From contig CAIKFN010000172.1 of NCBI GenBank assembly GCA_903826715.1, positions 1 to 17,602 on the forward strand: a DNA stretch of 17,602 bases, given 5' to 3'. This document shows, in pieces, positions 1-6,153 of the stretch. The position numbers were made by a program, and so were the translations under genes. Numbering within the stretch: position 1 is the stretch's first letter; every line of letters begins with the position of its first letter. Source of the stretch: an uncultured Actinomycetes bacterium (GTDB lineage Bacteria; Actinomycetota; Acidimicrobiia; Acidimicrobiales; RAAP-2). Under the pieces are notes generated by a model. It saw only the letters and a program-made list of their open reading frames with translations, searched no databases and was not told the origin of the DNA.

Positions 1-66
1 AGCGAAATCGCCCACCCCAACTTCCGCGACGAGCTTCGCGCGAACGCTAATTTGCTCGACCGCTAA
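1..66 (+). CDS. C-terminal end of a probable acetyl-CoA hydrolase/CoA-transferase (partial)
   Basis: An open frame runs from the window edge to a TAA at 64-66, giving 21 residues that include the segment IAHPNFRDEL. A tail of the type IAHPxFRxEL followed by an alanine/leucine-rich end is characteristic of the acetyl-CoA hydrolase / 4-hydroxybutyrate CoA-transferase family, which moves CoA between acyl groups and carboxylates in the cytoplasm. The rest of the gene lies outside the window, so the call rests on this tail alone. The next gene starts at the base right after the stop codon, so the two are probably co-transcribed. Confidence 0.55.
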   Translation, partial: SEIAHPNFRDELRANANLLDR

Positions 67-1665
67 ATGATCATTGTTAAAGATTTGGGCATCGAGATTG
101 GTGCACGGCGCATTCTCTCCACTGTTTCATTCGTTGTTGGAAACGGTGACAAGGTAGGTCTCGTTGGCCATAACGGTGCTGGTAAATCAACACTCCTTTC
201 TGTGATGCTTGGCTACCAGCCAGAACACCTTCGCATCACTGGAACTGTTCAACATCAAGGAACATTGAGCCACCTCCCCCAAGAACCTGTTCCAGGCGGT
301 CTTGGCGTTGAGCCAATTGGTTTGTCCCACGTTTTATCAGCACGAGGTCTAGACACTATTGACGCAGAGATGCAGAAGGCTCGTCACGATCTCTCAGCAG
401 ACCCGACTGAAGAAACCATTGAACGCTTTACATCACTCGAAGAAAAATTTCGTGAGCGTGGCGGATACGAAGCAGAGTCTGAAGTTGCACGACTAGCCGC
501 TGGACTTGGACTTGAAGAAGAGTTGCTGCTCGAAGATCTAGATTCGCTCTCGGGTGGTCAGCGTCGACGCATTGACCTCATGAGGGTTCTGTACGAAGAA
601 CCAGAAACAATGGTGCTTGACGAACCCACAAACCATCTCGACAAAGCTGCGAAGCGCTGGCTCTTTGAAGAGTTAGAACGGTTCCGCGGAACCGTTGTTG
701 TTATTAGTCACGACTTGCCCTTGCTCGACAAGGCAATTACACGAGTGCTCGCACTTCGTGATGGCCAACTTCGCGAATACAAAGGCAATTACTCAAAGTT
801 TCTTCAACAAGAAGAAGAGCGTCGCTTAAGCGAAGAGAAAACCGCTGGACAACAAGACGAGCAGATCAAGAAAATGAAAACCCTCGCGGACGGAATGCGT
901 GGTCAGACCGCAAGTCGTGCACGTGTTGCGAAAGTTCTTGACCGAAAAGTTGAAAAACTCGAAGACAACCGTATTGAAGTGACAAAAAAAGAACGAAAAG
1001 TTGTATTCAAGCTCCCACAACCTCCGCGCAGTGGAGACATTCCAATGACCGTTGAGCACGTTGGCGTTAAATACGACAAACTCGAAGTTCTTAGAGACAT
1101 GAACTTTATTACTCGTCGTGGTGACCGAATTGTTATTGTCGGAAAAAACGGAGCAGGAAAGTCTTCGTTACTTCGTTGTTTGGCAGGGACACAGAAAGCA
1201 CAAACTGGAGTAGTGAAGTTTGGTGCCAACGTAACAGTTGGTTATTTTGCACAGGAAAGTGAGCAGATTGACTTTAGTAAGTCTGTTCTTGACAACTTAG
1301 AAAACGCGACGGTTGTTACTGAGGTTGAACGTCGTGCACTACTTGGAGCATTCGGACTTAAAGGTTCAGCGGCGCACCAAATGCCAGGAACCCTTTCTGG
1401 TGGAGAGCGCGCCAAACTGGCGTTAGCTCTGCTTGCTTCCTCAGACGCGAATCTGCTTCTTCTCGACGAACCTACAAATAACCTTGATCCGGCCAGTGTT
1501 GAAGCCCTTGGGGTGATGATGGGTCAGTGGAAAGGCACCATTGTTGCAGTGAGCCACGAACGACCATTTGTAGAAGCCCTAAAGCCCACACACGCAGTCT
1601 TGTTGCCAGAGGAGTATTTCGATCTTTGGCGCGACGACTACATGGAACTAATCGAGCAACGTTAA
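67..1665 (+). CDS. ABC-F family ATPase (ribosome-associated type)
   Basis: This 532-residue protein has two ABC ATPase domains and no membrane segments, the layout of ABC-F proteins, which act on the ribosome (translation factors or antibiotic-protection proteins) rather than as transporters. Domain 1 shows Walker A GHNGAGKST (34-42), signature LSGGQ (161-165), Walker B with D185-E186 and a VISHD H-loop (212-216). Domain 2 shows Walker A GKNGAGKSS (359-367), signature LSGGE (443-447), Walker B with D467-E468 and VSHE (495-498). The basic, charged linker at about 245-315 follows the usual GNYSKFL element and fits the P-site tRNA interaction motif of the family. ATG 67 directly follows the preceding TAA, and no convincing ribosome binding site precedes it. 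Which ABC-F subgroup it belongs to, and whether it gives drug resistance, cannot be told from the sequence alone. Confidence 0.9.
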   Translation: MIIVKDLGIEIGARRILSTVSFVVGNGDKVGLVGHNGAGKSTLLSVMLGYQPEHLRITGTVQHQGTLSHLPQEPVPGGLGVEPIGLSHVLSARGLDTIDAEMQKARHDLSADPTEETIERFTSLEEKFRERGGYEAESEVARLAAGLGLEEELLLEDLDSLSGGQRRRIDLMRVLYEEPETMVLDEPTNHLDKAAKRWLFEELERFRGTVVVISHDLPLLDKAITRVLALRDGQLREYKGNYSKFLQQEEERRLSEEKTAGQQDEQIKKMKTLADGMRGQTASRARVAKVLDRKVEKLEDNRIEVTKKERKVVFKLPQPPRSGDIPMTVEHVGVKYDKLEVLRDMNFITRRGDRIVIVGKNGAGKSSLLRCLAGTQKAQTGVVKFGANVTVGYFAQESEQIDFSKSVLDNLENATVVTEVERRALLGAFGLKGSAAHQMPGTLSGGERAKLALALLASSDANLLLLDEPTNNLDPASVEALGVMMGQWKGTIVAVSHERPFVEALKPTHAVLLPEEYFDLWRDDYMELIEQR

Positions 1666-1754
1666 ATAGTTTCTAAATTTTGGCTCAACTATCCGTCTCT
1701 AATCAAAATCAACACTTAGCATTAGTACTTGATCAAATAGCTCGAAAGGCAAAC

Positions 1755-2345
1755 ATGCGTCGTCTCGTTACACCACTTATTTCAGGAATTATTCTTTGCA
1801 GCACATTGGTTGTTAGCTCAGCCGCTGTTACTAGCGCAGGAGCTGTAACACCATCGTGCGCTGGAATTACAAAAGCACTCGTAGTTTCTAATGGATACAC
1901 GGCAGCAACTGGTCCAGTTGTTACTCCTTATAACTACACCAAGGCATCTGCCAATGCGATGAACGCACTTGGAACAACAATCGATTTTGGTGCAAAGGCG
2001 CTTGTGGTTTCATGTGTTAGTCCTGCTGACATTGTGAAGCTTTCAGCTCTTGCAACACCAGGCAAGCCAACAATGACTGCAACGCAGTACATGGCATGGA
2101 TGGCAAAGGACTCTGCTGGTGCAATGAAGGCAACGCCAGTTGCTGGCGTAACTGACTATCTTGACTTTGGAAACGGTAAAGAAGATGGTGTTGGCTCAAC
2201 AGTGAAGGCCGGAAACGTACGTCTTGATGCATGGGTGGCAGGCAAGTTTATTTTTCTTGCATTCTCAGCATTCTCGGCACCAGTGACACAAACAGTCCCT
2301 ACGCCTCTCGTTAACTTCATTCACTCAACAGTCAAGCTTTACTAA
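1755..2345 (+). CDS. Small secreted protein of unknown function
   Basis: The 196-residue product begins with MRRLV, a hydrophobic stretch (about 6-28) and a likely signal peptidase site near AGA (28-30), so it is probably exported. The mature part is alanine/threonine/valine rich, has no recognisable catalytic motif, and carries two cysteines (35 and 87) that could form one disulfide. The frame is open back to a TTG at 1680, but ATG 1755 was chosen because GAAAGG (1744-1749) lies five bases upstream and because this start puts the signal peptide at the N-terminus. The gene sits between an ABC-F ATPase and a membrane protein 33 bases downstream. I do not recognise its family. Confidence 0.75.
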   Translation: MRRLVTPLISGIILCSTLVVSSAAVTSAGAVTPSCAGITKALVVSNGYTAATGPVVTPYNYTKASANAMNALGTTIDFGAKALVVSCVSPADIVKLSALATPGKPTMTATQYMAWMAKDSAGAMKATPVAGVTDYLDFGNGKEDGVGSTVKAGNVRLDAWVAGKFIFLAFSAFSAPVTQTVPTPLVNFIHSTVKLY

Positions 2346-2364
2346 GACGCTGAGCTGAGAGGGC

Positions 2365-2370
2365 TATAAA
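2365..2370 (+). promoter_or_regulatory. Putative -10 box of a leaderless promoter (membrane protein gene)
   Basis: TATAAA lies eight bases before the ATG at 2379, placing the expected transcription start at or next to the start codon. The only purine-rich stretch (GAGAGGG, 2357-2363) is 15 bases from the ATG, too far to act as a normal ribosome binding site. No clear -35 box is visible. Confidence 0.4.
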
Positions 2371-2378
2371 GCAACACG

Positions 2379-3008
2379 ATGTCTGCTGAAAAACCCTCAA
2401 AACGTCATACGCCAAAGCACCTCCACCCTCGCCAACCAGCGGGGGTGGAGGGCAATGCACGTCTCACCGCCGCAGTTGGGGTAATCATTTTTATCTTGCT
2501 AGCGATTGAAGGGGTAACGATCCTTCAGGTTGGAGCACTACTGACACCACACGTCTTTATTGGTGTATTAGTAATCCCGGTTGTCTTGTTAAAAATCGGA
2601 ACTACAACATGGAGATTTGCCAAATACTACTTAGGTGACGAAGAATATCGTCGCAAGGGCGCACCACCAATCATTCTTCGAATGCTTGGACCGGCGCTGA
2701 TCGCACTAACAATAATTGTCTTAGGTTCAGGCGTAGGACTTGTGCTTCTTCCGAAAAACTTTCATGATCAAATGTTTTTCTTTCACAAAGTCAGCTTCAT
2801 TCTCTGGTTTATTGCAATGACAATTCACGTGTTGGGTCACATTGTTGAAACAGCGACTTTGGCACCACGTGACTGGGTTGCTCACACTCGTCGTGATGTC
2901 GCTAGGGCAAGCACGCGTCAGTGGGTGTTGGTGTGGGGTGTTGCAGTCGGTATTCCGTTAGCAATGCTGATTACGTCACACACGCACTACGTAGTTATTA
3001 ATAACTAA
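2379..3008 (+). CDS. Multi-helix membrane protein, cytochrome b561-like / DUF4405-like
   Basis: The 209-residue protein has a basic, histidine-containing cytoplasmic N-terminus (1-28) and five predicted membrane segments at about 31-52, 57-77, 104-125, 134-157 and 183-200. Histidines lie inside or at the edge of helices (H58, H136, H150, H154), the kind of pattern seen in membrane b-type cytochromes, so heme binding is a reasonable but unproven idea. Helices 2-4 with the loop rich in Arg and Tyr (79-98) resemble a hypothetical membrane family common in actinobacteria. It may be a small electron-transfer or sensory membrane protein. Its stop codon directly abuts the stop of the convergent TetR gene. 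No partner redox enzyme is encoded nearby. Confidence 0.6.
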   Translation: MSAEKPSKRHTPKHLHPRQPAGVEGNARLTAAVGVIIFILLAIEGVTILQVGALLTPHVFIGVLVIPVVLLKIGTTTWRFAKYYLGDEEYRRKGAPPIILRMLGPALIALTIIVLGSGVGLVLLPKNFHDQMFFFHKVSFILWFIAMTIHVLGHIVETATLAPRDWVAHTRRDVARASTRQWVLVWGVAVGIPLAMLITSHTHYVVINN

Positions 3009-3638
3009 CTATTTGGAATCTTCAATCGTAAGCAAATACAGCGTTGCTGCACGAGCTGTTTCAATGAAGTAACCATCTATTTTACCACTCGCGGTTTCTG
3101 AGCTATTAATGAACGACTGCGCCAAGTCATAACAAATACGTGCTGCATAGTGACTCTTCTTTACACTGATTGAGGGAAAGCGTAAACGGATTGCTCGACC
3201 CAACCCCTCGGCTAATTCCGCATCGGCTTGCCTTGTAAATTCTGCAAACTCAGGAATGGCTCGAAGAATCTTGTACAGAGAATTTGCCCGTGGGTCGGCC
3301 ATTCGAATGTTGAGTGCAATTTGTAGAGTGTCTTGCACCCAAGATTCGATGTTTTTTTCACCAACTAGGTCTCGGAACTTCTCACCAAATGCAAGTGCTC
3401 GCGTATCGCGTTCTTTTTGTGCAAGGTGAAGAATAATGTCGTTCTTATCTTCGAAGTATCTATAAACAGATCGAATGTTTACGCCGGCACGTTCGGCAAC
3501 TGAATTTGTTGTGAGGGCCTGGTAGCCATCAAAAGCAACTATGTCGTAGGCGGCTTCAAGAATTCGATTAGTAGTTTCAATGGCGCGCTGTTGCTGAGGC
3601 TTTGTTACTTCGTACTCATTATTTGTACTCGTGGCCAT
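3009..3638 (-). CDS. TetR-family transcriptional regulator
   Basis: The 209-residue protein has the typical TetR layout. The N-terminal DNA-binding domain carries RILEAAYDIVAFDGYQALT (about 25-43) and a helix-turn-helix ending in the signature SVYRYFEDKNDII (57-69). The longer helical C-terminal part should bind a ligand and dimerise. TetR proteins usually repress their own gene and neighbours until a small molecule binds; the ligand here is unknown. The start ATG (3638) has a TACAAT box seven bases upstream and no ribosome binding site, suggesting leaderless expression. Inverted repeats at 3670-3697 may be its operator. It converges with the membrane protein gene, and the two stop codons are adjacent. 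Its targets could be its own gene or the genes at 1755-3008. Confidence 0.88.
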   Translation of the reverse strand: MATSTNNEYEVTKPQQQRAIETTNRILEAAYDIVAFDGYQALTTNSVAERAGVNIRSVYRYFEDKNDIILHLAQKERDTRALAFGEKFRDLVGEKNIESWVQDTLQIALNIRMADPRANSLYKILRAIPEFAEFTRQADAELAEGLGRAIRLRFPSISVKKSHYAARICYDLAQSFINSSETASGKIDGYFIETARAATLYLLTIEDSK

Positions 3639-3645
3639 GACTTTG

Positions 3646-3651
3646 ATTGTA
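3646..3651 (-). promoter_or_regulatory. Putative -10 box of a leaderless promoter (TetR gene)
   Basis: Read on the minus strand, TACAAT ends seven bases before the ATG of the TetR gene, the spacing expected if transcription begins at the start codon. No Shine-Dalgarno sequence is present. A matching -35 box is not evident. Confidence 0.45.
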
Positions 3652-3669
3652 ACGAAGAAGGTGCTGATC

Positions 3670-3697
3670 CCTTATTTGTGGTACTGATAAGGCAAAT
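3670..3697. promoter_or_regulatory. Inverted repeats upstream of the TetR gene, candidate operator
   Basis: CCTTAT (3670-3675) is mirrored by ATAAGG (3687-3692), and ATTTG (3674-3678) by CAAAT (3693-3697). These overlapping inverted repeats lie about 32-59 bases upstream of the TetR start codon and just upstream of its putative -10 box, a common place for an autoregulatory operator. They also lie immediately downstream of the tRNA-Leu 3' end, so a weak terminator is an alternative. Confidence 0.3.
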
Positions 3698-3782
3698 GGT
3701 GGGCGAGGCGGGACTTGAACCCGCACTCCCTTTCGAGAACTAGCACCTGAAGCTAGCGCGTCTGCCATTTCGCCACTCGCCC
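3697..3782 (-). tRNA. tRNA-Leu (anticodon CAG)
   Basis: Read on the minus strand, an 86-base cloverleaf starts with GGGCGAG (3782-3776), which pairs with CTCGCCC at 3707-3701, followed by discriminator A and an encoded CCA (3699-3697). The anticodon loop TTCAGGT is closed by CTAGC/GCTAG and gives CAG. A long variable arm (TCTC/GGGA stem) confirms a class II tRNA, as expected for leucine. The T-arm contains GGTTCAAGTC. The gene is divergent from fhaA, the same arrangement as leuT next to fhaA in mycobacteria. Confidence 0.95.
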
Positions 3783-3792
3783 GAGAATACGA

Positions 3793-3798
3793 ACATTA
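3793..3798 (-). promoter_or_regulatory. Putative -10 box of tRNA-Leu
   Basis: On the minus strand TAATGT ends ten bases before the tRNA 5' end, and TTAATA lies 17 bases further upstream as a possible weak -35 box. The spacing is right for a tRNA promoter with a short 5' leader; sequence match is modest. Confidence 0.35.
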
Positions 3799-3851
3799 CT
3801 TCAATAAGGAAACCGTATTAATTGCAGCACTTTAAGCACCGCTACGCCCGG

Positions 3852-3857
3852 TACAGT
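3852..3857 (+). promoter_or_regulatory. Putative -10 box of the fhaA operon promoter
   Basis: TACAGT ends nine bases before the fhaA ATG at 3867, so the transcript would start within about two bases of the start codon. AAAGG (3859-3863) is only three bases from the ATG, too close to be a standard ribosome binding site. This is probably the main promoter for fhaA-fhaB-pstP-pbpA. Confidence 0.4.
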
Positions 3858-3866
3858 TAAAGGTAT

Positions 3867-4514
3867 ATGGCTTTAAAAAATGTAGAAAATCGTTTAGAAC
3901 GACTTTTTGAACGGACCTTGTCACGTCCCTTCAAGAATTCACTGCAGCCCATCGAAATAGGCTCAAGAATTATCAGAGAGATTGATTTGTCTCGAAAGCT
4001 ATCAGGCAGCGGACCAATCTCTCCTAATCATGTTCAGGTGTGGCTTAGCGCAGATGATGCAGAGCGATTTAATGGTTTCCAGAAAGCTCTCATTGCGGAG
4101 CTTGAAGAAACTGTTCGACAGCACGCACTGAATGAGGGATATAACTTTGTTGGTCCTGTCGCGGTTGAGATTTTTATTGATGATGAATTAAAATTGGGTG
4201 ATCTAGCTGTTGTCACGGAGTTTGTGGGTGGAGAAAGTGAGCCGCGACTCATCTGTGCAGATGGAAGGACATTTGCAATCGGAGATCGCCCACTTATTAT
4301 TGGACGTAGTCCAGATGTTGATGTTGTTATTAACGACACCAATACTTCACGTAGACATGCAGAAGTGTGGCGCACAAGTGAGGGCATTGCAGTTCGTGAC
4401 CTTCAATCAACAAACGGAACATATGTCAATGGCCACAAAATAACTGCAGTATCGCTTTCCCCGCGTGATGACGTAACCGTAGGTCTAGTTCATTTTCGGA
4501 TTGAGTTAGCTTGA
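3867..4514 (+). CDS. fhaA: FhaA: DUF3662 + FHA domain cell-wall signalling protein
   Basis: The 215-residue cytoplasmic protein has an N-terminal DUF3662 domain (about 1-118, starting MALKNVENRLERLFE) and a C-terminal FHA domain (about 126-215). The phosphothreonine-binding motifs of the FHA domain are intact: GRS at 146-148, SRRH at 161-164 and STNGTYVNG at 181-189. In mycobacteria FhaA binds phosphorylated MviN and regulates the last steps of peptidoglycan precursor export under PknB control. M. tuberculosis FhaA is much longer (about 527 residues) because of a long low-complexity linker, which is almost absent here. The gene opens the cluster, is divergent from tRNA-Leu as in mycobacteria, and overlaps fhaB by four bases. 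Confidence 0.93.
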   Translation: MALKNVENRLERLFERTLSRPFKNSLQPIEIGSRIIREIDLSRKLSGSGPISPNHVQVWLSADDAERFNGFQKALIAELEETVRQHALNEGYNFVGPVAVEIFIDDELKLGDLAVVTEFVGGESEPRLICADGRTFAIGDRPLIIGRSPDVDVVINDTNTSRRHAEVWRTSEGIAVRDLQSTNGTYVNGHKITAVSLSPRDDVTVGLVHFRIELA

Positions 4515-4957
4515 ATTTTCTAGCCGCTTCGAACTACGCAGCAGTGGTTCGCCCACTACAGATTCTTGTGATGGTTGTTGCCATTCTTTTTTTTGCAAGA
4601 ATAATTCGTGTAGCAACAATTCAAGTTCGCCCCCCTGATGCAGTAGTGGGAGGGCGCAGACGATCTCAAAATCTAAATATTGAATTTATTGAACCACTTG
4701 AGCGCTCTGGTGAACGCCTCAACATTGACACAGCGCTAATTATTGGAAGAAGTTCAGAGTGTGATTTACAGATGAATGACAACTTTCTATCATCACGTCA
4801 TGCACGGATTGCAAGTGATTCAGGGGAGTTATCGATTGAAGATCTTGGTTCCACAAATGGCACATACGTAAATCAGCAACTAGTTAAGGGCCGCGTTCAT
4901 CTTGAACGTGGAGACATCGTGCAAGTTGGTGGTGTCTTGTTTGAGGTGGTTCGTTGA
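4511..4957 (+). CDS. fhaB: FhaB (FipA-like): membrane-anchored FHA domain protein
   Basis: The 148-residue protein has one N-terminal membrane helix (about 13-32), a short basic linker and an FHA domain (about 70-148) with GRS (79-81), SSRH (94-97) and STNGTYVN (114-121), all intact. FHA domains bind phosphothreonine peptides, so it should report kinase activity at the membrane; in mycobacteria FhaB/FipA is linked to the division protein FtsZ. The start is a TTG at 4511, whose last two bases are shared with the TGA stop of fhaA (TTGA). No other start codon lies upstream of the membrane helix, so the TTG is well supported. It is followed by pstP with an identical TTGA overlap. Confidence 0.92.
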   Translation: MNFLAASNYAAVVRPLQILVMVVAILFFARIIRVATIQVRPPDAVVGGRRRSQNLNIEFIEPLERSGERLNIDTALIIGRSSECDLQMNDNFLSSRHARIASDSGELSIEDLGSTNGTYVNQQLVKGRVHLERGDIVQVGGVLFEVVR

Positions 4958-6150
4958 CCCGTTGGCGTTTTGCCACAGCCACTGACACTGGGGTCGTTCG
5001 AGCGACCAACCAGGATGCTCTCTATGTTGACAATCAAATCGCAGTAATTGCCGACGGCATGGGTGGTCACGCTGCTGGTGAAGTTGCTTCCGAGATTACT
5101 GTGAACATAGTTCGAGAAGACTTTGCGCTCAGTGGCAGTGTTGAAGGACTCCACGATGCAATTGAAAAAGCAAATCTTGCAATCATCAAAGATGCAGGCG
5201 CCAACCCTGAACACTTTGGAATGGGTACAACAGTCATCGCTGTTGGGGTTACCTACGACCTCGAAGGCGTTGGCTCCCCGACTCTTTTTAATGTTGGAGA
5301 CTCTCGCGCGTATCAACTACGTGACGGAGCACTTCGACAACTAAGTGACGATCACAGTGTCGCCGAGGAGTGGGTGCGCATGGGCAGACTCACTGCGGAA
5401 GAGGCGCTTACGCACCCTCGTCGCCACCAGCTAACTCGTGCGTTAGGTGTGGAAGAAAAACTAGACATTGATGTTTTGTCACTTGACATCCACGAAGGTG
5501 ATCGAATCTTGTTGTGTAGTGATGGTCTTTCAAACGAACTGTCAAATGAAGAGATTGCACGCATTGCATCAGCACCCAATTCTCTTGATGATGCAGTAAT
5601 GCGACTGATTGATGGCGCAAAGCGCGCTGGAGGAAATGACAATATTTCTGTTATTTTACTGGAGTTTGAAGAGGTTTCCCTTGCTGCCACTCCAATTAAG
5701 AAAACGGTTAGCTCTGCCTCACCCCCTGTTGCCCAAAGTGCACAGTCACAAGCGAACAGTATTCGCAGACGTCGCCAATTCTCATGGCGCATATATGCAA
5801 TCGCTGGTGTATTTGCACTACTGGCTGTAGGTTTTGTCTTGATTATGCACTGGTATGCATACTCAACGTTCTATTTAGCAAATGACAATGGTGTTGTTAG
5901 CGTTTACCAGGGACAACCAAACGGAGTCTTGTGGTTTCACCCCCAAAAAGTTCTAGATACTACATATCAGGTGTCGCAATTAAGAAGTGCGGATCAGCAA
6001 GCGCTAAGCGTGAACATTGCAGAGCCCACTCTAAATGCAGCTCTTAATTATGCAGCGTATTTACACACGGCTTGGACACTTTCAAACAATGGCTCAACAA
6101 CAACTACAACAACAGTCACTACCACCACTTCAAAAGTGAAGAAGGGATAG
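4954..6150 (+). CDS. pstP: PstP: membrane PP2C-type Ser/Thr protein phosphatase
   Basis: The 398-residue protein removes phosphate from Ser/Thr targets of PknB and from the kinase itself. The PP2C domain (about 1-238) shows the metal-binding and core motifs: NQD (19-21), ADGMGGH (33-39), GMGTT (89-93), NVGDSRAY (113-120), CSDGL (188-192) with D190, and GGNDN (226-230) with D229. A cytoplasmic linker with an arginine cluster (271-274) leads to one membrane helix (about 279-299) and an outside domain (about 300-398). The last residues form a threonine-rich tail (382-392) ending KVKKG. Translation starts at TTG 4954, overlapping the fhaB TGA, with GAGGTGG at 4943-4949 as ribosome binding site. 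In mycobacteria rodA follows pstP; here pbpA follows after three bases. Confidence 0.95.
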   Translation: MTRWRFATATDTGVVRATNQDALYVDNQIAVIADGMGGHAAGEVASEITVNIVREDFALSGSVEGLHDAIEKANLAIIKDAGANPEHFGMGTTVIAVGVTYDLEGVGSPTLFNVGDSRAYQLRDGALRQLSDDHSVAEEWVRMGRLTAEEALTHPRRHQLTRALGVEEKLDIDVLSLDIHEGDRILLCSDGLSNELSNEEIARIASAPNSLDDAVMRLIDGAKRAGGNDNISVILLEFEEVSLAATPIKKTVSSASPPVAQSAQSQANSIRRRRQFSWRIYAIAGVFALLAVGFVLIMHWYAYSTFYLANDNGVVSVYQGQPNGVLWFHPQKVLDTTYQVSQLRSADQQALSVNIAEPTLNAALNYAAYLHTAWTLSNNGSTTTTTTVTTTTSKVKKG

Positions 6151-6153
6151 CAA

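Noticed and set aside
1680..1754. TTG start extending the secreted protein by 25 residues
   Set aside because: It would bury the signal peptide inside the protein and has no ribosome binding site, while ATG 1755 has a good one.
6102..6135. Possible microsatellite or repeat from the ACN-rich stretch at the end of pstP
   Set aside because: Codons for threonine are mixed and the reading frame is intact; it is a protein-level Thr tract, not a DNA repeat array.
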